A DNA stretch of 36,413 nucleotides from an uncultured Myxococcales bacterium (GTDB lineage: Bacteria; Myxococcota_A; Polyangia; Nannocystales; Nannocystaceae). The stretch is from positions 9,897 to 46,309 of the forward strand of contig CADEGN010000021.1 in NCBI GenBank assembly GCA_902826865.1. Reading direction: 5' to 3'. Below the pieces are notes generated by a model, which ran no database searches, was not told the DNA's origin, and worked only from the letters and a program-made list of their open reading frames with translations. This document shows, one piece after another, positions 32,543 through 36,413 of this stretch. How positions within the stretch are numbered: position 1 is the first letter of the stretch; every line of letters begins with the position of its first letter. A program made the position numbers and the translations under genes.

Positions 32543-33196
32543 ATGCCCTGGGCGATCCTGTGGGAGCTCTTGCTGCCGCCCATCTGCCTCGGGTGCGAGC
32601 GTCTGCTGCGTTCTGCGGCCATCCGTGGGTTGTGCAGCCAGTGTGCCCCGCTCTGTCCACCGCTGGCGGCCGACCTCCGCTCGCTGGGCGGGATCACGGC
32701 CTGCTACGCCTACGATGGCCCGCTGGCTCGCGCGTTGCAGCAGCTCAAGTACGGCGGCGCGGCTGGATGGGCCGGCCCGCTCGGGCGCCTGCTCGCGGCC
32801 GAGCCGTTGCTCCGCGCCGCTGGCGATGGCCGGCGGTGGGATGCGGTCGTCGCCATCCCGCGCCAGCGGGATCGCCGGCGCCGCTATGGTCTCGATCACG
32901 CGCGGCTCCTCCGACACCATGCGCTCGCCCACGCCGGCGTGCCGACGCGCGAGAGGGTGGCGCTGGTGCGCGTGCGCGATCGCCCGGCCCAGGTCGATCT
33001 CAACGCCGCCGCGCGCCGTGACAACATGCACGGCGTGTTTGCGGTTGCGCAGCCGGCGAAGATCGCCGGGCGCCGCGTGCTCGTCCTCGACGACGTGACG
33101 ACCACCGGGGCGACCCTGCGGGCGGCGCGAGATGCCCTGCTTGGGGCGGGTGCAGCGGAGGTCGGCGCCCTCGCCCTGCTGCGCACGCCGCCGTGA
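32543..33196 (+). CDS. ComF-family phosphoribosyltransferase-like protein
   Basis: This 217-residue soluble protein has an N-terminal Cys ribbon (PPICLGCERLL and CSQC), then YAYDGPLARALQQLKYGG, a mark of ComF proteins. The PRPP-binding loop VLVLDDVTTTGATLRAARDAL follows near residue 185. In naturally competent bacteria ComF acts in DNA uptake at the membrane; in many others its role is unclear. No other competence gene is here apart from the prepilin peptidase 2 kb away, which may be chance. It starts 39 nt after rlmH. Confidence 0.9.
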   Translation: MPWAILWELLLPPICLGCERLLRSAAIRGLCSQCAPLCPPLAADLRSLGGITACYAYDGPLARALQQLKYGGAAGWAGPLGRLLAAEPLLRAAGDGRRWDAVVAIPRQRDRRRRYGLDHARLLRHHALAHAGVPTRERVALVRVRDRPAQVDLNAAARRDNMHGVFAVAQPAKIAGRRVLVLDDVTTTGATLRAARDALLGAGAAEVGALALLRTPP

Positions 33197-33272
33197 GCTC
33201 CGGCCGCCATGCGCGTCGGCGTCCACCACGGGCGCCCGGTGGGGTCCGATCGCGGCGGGGCTGAGGCCCGCG

Positions 33273-33302
33273 TTGCGGGCCTTCGCGGCGGGCTGCTAGA
33301 AC
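33273..33302 (+). promoter_or_regulatory. Promoter of smpB
   Basis: TTGCGG (33273-33278) and TAGAAC (33297-33302) are 18 nt apart, with TGC before the -10. Only 8 nt separate the -10 from the GTG at 33311, so transcription should start at about the start codon. Confidence 0.5.
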
Positions 33303-33310
33303 GACGGGCG

Positions 33311-33796
33311 GTGAACAAGGCCGCCGTCAGGGTCGATCGCGTGGCCCCAGAGGTCGTGCTCAGCGTCAACCGACGCGCGAGCTTCGACTACGAGGTCCTC
33401 GAGAAGTACGAGGCCGGGATTGTGCTGACGGGGAGCGAGGTCAAGTCGGTGCGCGACGGACGGATCTCCTTGGCCGAGTCGTTCGCCGCGTTTGAGCGCG
33501 GCGAGCTGTTTCTCATCGGCGCCCACGTGGCCGAGTATGTACTCGCGCATCGGCGCAACCACGAGCCGATGCGCAGGCGTAAACTGCTCCTGCATCGCCG
33601 CGAGCTCGATCGCTTGGCTGACTCCGTGGCCAAGAGCGGACTCACCCTTATCCCGCTGCGTGTCTACACGCGCGGCCGGATGATCAAAGTCGAGCTCGGC
33701 CTGTGTCGCGGCAAGCAGCTCCATGACAAGCGCGCGAGCATCAAGGAGAAGGAACACAAACGCGAGATGCAACGGGAGCTGCGCGAGCGGCGATGA
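33311..33796 (+). CDS. smpB: SsrA-binding protein SmpB
   Basis: This 161-residue protein binds tmRNA and delivers it to stalled ribosomes. The OB-fold motifs are intact: VNRRASFDYEVLEKYEAGIVLTGSEVKSVRDGRISLAESFA, then HEPMRRRKLLLHRRELDRL and GKQLHDKRASIKEKEHKREMQRELR, the basic C-terminal tail that enters the ribosome. GTG 33311 begins a normal-length SmpB and sits 8 nt after a promoter-like box. The next gene overlaps its stop by 4 nt. tmRNA (ssrA) is not in this window. Confidence 0.96.
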   Translation: MNKAAVRVDRVAPEVVLSVNRRASFDYEVLEKYEAGIVLTGSEVKSVRDGRISLAESFAAFERGELFLIGAHVAEYVLAHRRNHEPMRRRKLLLHRRELDRLADSVAKSGLTLIPLRVYTRGRMIKVELGLCRGKQLHDKRASIKEKEHKREMQRELRERR

Positions 33797-34428
33797 TCGA
33801 TCCGCGACAAGAAGCACTCGCGGAGGCGATGCGATGGCTCGACACGGCCAAGCGTCGGAGTCTGAGCGCGGTCGAGTGCCAGCGACTGGTTGAAGCGGTA
33901 GGACACGCGCCCGGGCTCCTGCGTCCGACCGTGCAGGCACTGTCGTGCCAGCGCGACGCGGCCGCGGTCGACGCGATCCTCTCCTTGCCGACCACGGTTC
34001 CCGGTGCGGTCGAGGCGTTGTACTCGGCCTTCCACGGCGGTGTTGTGCGCCAGTGGCCCGACGGCGCGCATGCACCTGCGCTGCTCGCCCTCGATTTCCG
34101 CCGCTCGCGCTCGGCGGCGTTCTCGGAGGTGCTCGCGCGCGCCGCCCAGGTATTTGGCGACGGCCTCGAGTGGCTTTCGGTCGACGGACGCGAGGTCCAT
34201 CGCATCGTGCTCGACGCGCGACGCGGCACCATCGCCGGTCGGGCCGCGGCCGCGGCGCTCGACCTGCAGTGGTTGCATGCTCGGCTTGCCAAACTCCGCG
34301 GCACCCGGCTGTGGCTCAACGGCTGGTGTTTCGACGAGAACGCCGCGGTGCGCCCGACTGTGCAGGCCCACCTCGTGCGCGCCTGGCTGGGTTGGGCGGC
34401 GCGCCAGACTGCGACGGCGGCACCATGA
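33793..34428 (+). CDS. Unknown protein coupled to smpB and a Ycf46-like ATPase
   Basis: This 211-residue soluble protein has no signal or membrane segment. It appears helical in the first half (EALAEAMRWLDTAKRRSLSAVECQRLVEAVGHAPGLLRPTVQALS) and mixed afterwards, with a conserved-looking Trp-rich end (LRGTRLWLNGWCFDENAAVRPTVQAHLVRAWLGW). I do not recognise a family. Its start overlaps the smpB stop (ATGA) and its stop overlaps the ATPase start (ATGA), so it is co-translated with both. It is a good candidate for a partner or substrate of the ATPase, which is inference from coupling. Confidence 0.72.
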   Translation: MIDPRQEALAEAMRWLDTAKRRSLSAVECQRLVEAVGHAPGLLRPTVQALSCQRDAAAVDAILSLPTTVPGAVEALYSAFHGGVVRQWPDGAHAPALLALDFRRSRSAAFSEVLARAAQVFGDGLEWLSVDGREVHRIVLDARRGTIAGRAAAAALDLQWLHARLAKLRGTRLWLNGWCFDENAAVRPTVQAHLVRAWLGWAARQTATAAP

Positions 34429-35924
34429 GCGACGCGACACGTCTTGCCCGCCACCGTCTGGCGCGGACCTTGCGGGCCGGCGCGCGCGGGATCGTCCTTC
34501 ACACCGACGAAGATGTTCGCGCGCTCGCGATCATCGAAGACGTTGGGCGGGAGCTGACGATGGCGGTCCACACCTGGAGCGTTGCCGGTGGCATCGACGG
34601 GGATCGTCGTCCGCGTGCACTCGTCGAGCTCCTCGCCGAGCTGCACACCCACACCGAGGAGGCGATCTGGGTGCTGTTCGACGCCGCGGCGGTGTGTGAC
34701 GAGCGTGGGTACAGGGCGCTACGCGAGGTCGGTCAACACGTCGGGGGCCCGGCAATCGTGGTGGTTCAGCCCCACGGCGATGCGGCGGGTCGGCGGCGCA
34801 TCGCCGACATGCCGGAGTGGGTCAATGAGGAGCTGGTGCTGCCCGATCACGACGAGTTGGCGGCGCGCGTGCACGCGATCGCGGCGGCTCTGACCACGGC
34901 ATGGCCCGACGCGCCGAGTCGGCTTGCCGCGGTTGCGCGCGAGCTGGCGGACGCTGGCCTTGGTCTGACGGCCCACGCGTTCGAGCGCGTGCTCGCCGAA
35001 GCGATCGTCGATCACTCCGTGGAGGGGCCCGCGTTGGTCGCGTTCGTTCGGGCAGCCAAGCCCGGGATCCTCGCCGCCGGCGGACTCGTCGAAACCGTGG
35101 CCGCCACGGCCGCCGAGGCGGTGGGCGGGCTTGCCCAGCTCAAGGCATGGCTTGCACGGCGGCGCGTCGCGCTGACGCCTGCGGCCACGGCCGCAGGAAT
35201 CCCGACCCCGCGCGGGTGCCTCCTGGTCGGCGTGCAGGGGTGCGGCAAGAGCCTGGCGGCGCGTGCGTGTGCGTCCGTGCTCGGCTTGCCGCTCGTGCGG
35301 CTCGAACCAGGTCGGTTGTTCGGCGGCACAGTTGGCGAGAGCGAGGCCAACCTGCGCCGCGCGACGGCCATCATCGATCGCTTGGCGCCGGCGGTGTTGT
35401 GGATCGACGAACTCGACAAGGGCGTCGCCGGCAGCGAGGGCGCCGCCAGCGATGCTGGGACTGCGGCGCGCGTGCTCGGCGGCCTGCTCACCTGGCTGCA
35501 GGAGCGCACGCGGCCCGTCTTCGTCGTGGCCACGGCCAATCGCATCGACGCCCTGCCGCCCGAGCTGCTGCGGCGCGGTCGGTTCGACGAGGTCTTTTTC
35601 GTCGATCTGCCCGACGCGCGCGAGCGCGAGGAGATCCTGCGCGTGCATCTCGGTCGAGCTGGCCAGCCCGGCGTGCGCGAGGTGTCGATCGCCGATGCCT
35701 GGGCGAGTTTCGCCGCTGTTGCCCACGGTGCGGAGGGGCGCAGCGGTGCCGAGTTGGCCGCCGCGGTGGCCGAGGCGCGCCTGGTCGCGTTTGCGGAGGG
35801 CCGAGCCCTGGCCGCCGCCGACTTCGCGCGAGCGCTGGCCGAGTCGATACCGTTGTCGGTGTTGCGGCGAGAGGACGTCGCGGCGTTGCGCCGCTGGGCC
35901 CTCGAGCGGGCGCGTCGGGCGTGA
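34425..35924 (+). CDS. Ycf46-like AAA ATPase
   Basis: This 499-residue protein has an N-terminal domain (1-155; [44 protein letters not shown]) and a C-terminal AAA module. The latter has Walker A GVQGCGKS (269-276), Walker [10 protein letters not shown] (Asp328, Glu329), sensor VVATANRID and the Arg-finger region [19 protein letters not shown]. The segment [24 protein letters not shown] with [17 protein letters not shown] closely follows plastid/cyanobacterial Ycf46. The longer upstream frame belongs to the preceding gene. In cyanobacteria Ycf46 has been tied to inorganic-carbon use; in heterotrophs its job is open. Confidence 0.88.
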   Translation: MSDATRLARHRLARTLRAGARGIVLHTDEDVRALAIIEDVGRELTMAVHTWSVAGGIDGDRRPRALVELLAELHTHTEEAIWVLFDAAAVCDERGYRALREVGQHVGGPAIVVVQPHGDAAGRRRIADMPEWVNEELVLPDHDELAARVHAIAAALTTAWPDAPSRLAAVARELADAGLGLTAHAFERVLAEAIVDHSVEGPALVAFVRAAKPGILAAGGLVETVAATAAEAVGGLAQLKAWLARRRVALTPAATAAGIPTPRGCLLVGVQGCGKSLAARACASVLGLPLVRLEPGRLFGGTVGESEANLRRATAIIDRLAPAVLWIDELDKGVAGSEGAASDAGTAARVLGGLLTWLQERTRPVFVVATANRIDALPPELLRRGRFDEVFFVDLPDAREREEILRVHLGRAGQPGVREVSIADAWASFAAVAHGAEGRSGAELAAAVAEARLVAFAEGRALAAADFARALAESIPLSVLRREDVAALRRWALERARRA

Positions 35925-35983
35925 AGCCGCCGCTGACCGCGTCGGAGTGAAAGCTAGGGCGCGCTCGCGGGTTGACTCTCACG

Positions 35984-36413
35984 ATGGTGGGGTGGTGGGG
36001 TCTCGTTCGCGTGCGGGCGATGACCGCAATGTGGGGCCTGACTGGCTGCTGCGTGGATGGGAGCACCCGAGTGGGTTCGAGTACGCCGCTGCCGTCGCGC
36101 GGCAGCGTGCCGCCGCAGATTCTGCTCGAGCCTCCGCCGGCGCTCGAGCTCGTCCGGGAGGAACGCCTCGCGATGACGGCGCCGCGGGTGAGCCGCGACC
36201 GGCTCGCGCCGCGCTTGCAGCCCCCGGGGCGTCCGGTGGGCGAAGCACGTCCGCGCGTCGACGCGGCCGGAGACACGATTCACGACGCCCCGTCCGCCGA
36301 CATCGCCGCCGACGCTGAGCACGTCGAGGACGCCGCCGCCGACGCTGCGCACGTCGAGGACGCCGCCGCCGACGTCGAGTACGCCGAGGGCGAAGTGCGG
36401 CGCATCGTGGTGC
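35984..36413 (+). CDS. Predicted lipoprotein, cut by the window end
   Basis: An open frame of at least 143 codons runs off the right edge. It starts at ATG 35984 (or 36020) and shows a short signal with lipobox-like LTGC (MTAMWGLTGCCVD). A Pro/Arg-rich stretch follows, then Ala/Asp/Glu repeats. At 36305-36394 three 30-bp units encode ten-residue repeats of the form AADAxHVEDA, the third degenerate. No domain is seen in the part available. The reading frame stays open and protein-like through the repeat, which argues for a real gene. Confidence 0.6.
   Translation, partial: MVGWWGLVRVRAMTAMWGLTGCCVDGSTRVGSSTPLPSRGSVPPQILLEPPPALELVREERLAMTAPRVSRDRLAPRLQPPGRPVGEARPRVDAAGDTIHDAPSADIAADAEHVEDAAADAAHVEDAAADVEYAEGEVRRIVV
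36305..36394 (+). repeat. 30-bp tandem repeat in the partial lipoprotein gene
   Basis: Three in-frame units start at 36305, 36335 and 36365. The first two differ by one visible base and the third has diverged. The encoded repeat is acidic (AADAEHVEDA-like). Confidence 0.85.

Overview
This 36.4 kb window is high-GC (roughly 70% by eye), densely coded chromosomal DNA from a Gram-negative bacterium with an outer membrane: it carries lipoproteins, LolC/E-like permeases, beta-barrel proteins and LysM-bearing murein hydrolases. GC content, two PilZ proteins, an HDOD-GGDEF protein, a type IV prepilin peptidase, many unassigned lipoproteins and a Ycf46-like AAA protein suggest Myxococcota (Polyangia/Nannocystis/Haliangium-like). 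That placement is inference, because no rRNA or tRNA gene is present. I see no insertion sequence, prophage, CRISPR array or integrase; this looks like core genome.

Layout. Positions 1-2128 hold a 13-bp tandem repeat and an overlapping trio: DUF4266 small lipoprotein, DUF3570 outer-membrane protein and a TlpA-like thioredoxin. Next come an HDOD-GGDEF diguanylate cyclase (2220-3767) and full-length glycine decarboxylase P-protein gcvP (3900-6785). On the minus strand follow a PP2C phosphatase (7560-6805) and the coupled operon LysM lytic transglycosylase > moeA > RluA-type pseudouridine synthase (11801-7583), divergent from tatA (11848-12102). A minus-strand operon of unknown role runs beta-barrel protein > zinc-ribbon membrane protein > helical-repeat protein (14797-12153). 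PilZ protein > lipoprotein (16234-15024) diverges from two LolC/E-like permeases (16289-19661) that have no adjacent ATPase.

From 19681 to 27136 come a TPR lipoprotein, a lipocalin-like protein, a rhodanese coupled to a VOC/glyoxalase protein, a SpoIIAA-like protein, a lipoprotein with a Gly/Ser tail, a LysM-M74 murein endopeptidase, a zinc-ribbon / DUF1257(Ycf35)-like pair and a second PilZ protein. A minus-strand group follows: type IV prepilin peptidase, O-antigen-ligase-like protein and methyltransferase (30217-27168). The right end is a plus-strand housekeeping series: lipoprotein, rsfS (with a long acidic tail), rlmH, ComF-family protein, smpB, an unknown protein, a Ycf46-like AAA ATPase and a lipoprotein cut by the window edge.

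Themes. The genes concentrate on envelope biogenesis and murein remodelling, ribosome maintenance (rsfS, rlmH, smpB, RluA) and c-di-GMP signalling. Several transcription units show a TAnnnT -10 element only 6-12 nt before the start codon and no Shine-Dalgarno sequence, which suggests leaderless mRNAs. The octamer GCGATCGC is conspicuously frequent. No single obvious new defence or biosynthetic system is present. The best candidates for undescribed biology are the DUF4266/DUF3570/TlpA trio, the unknown gene coupled to the Ycf46-like ATPase, and the barrel/zinc-ribbon/helical-repeat operon.
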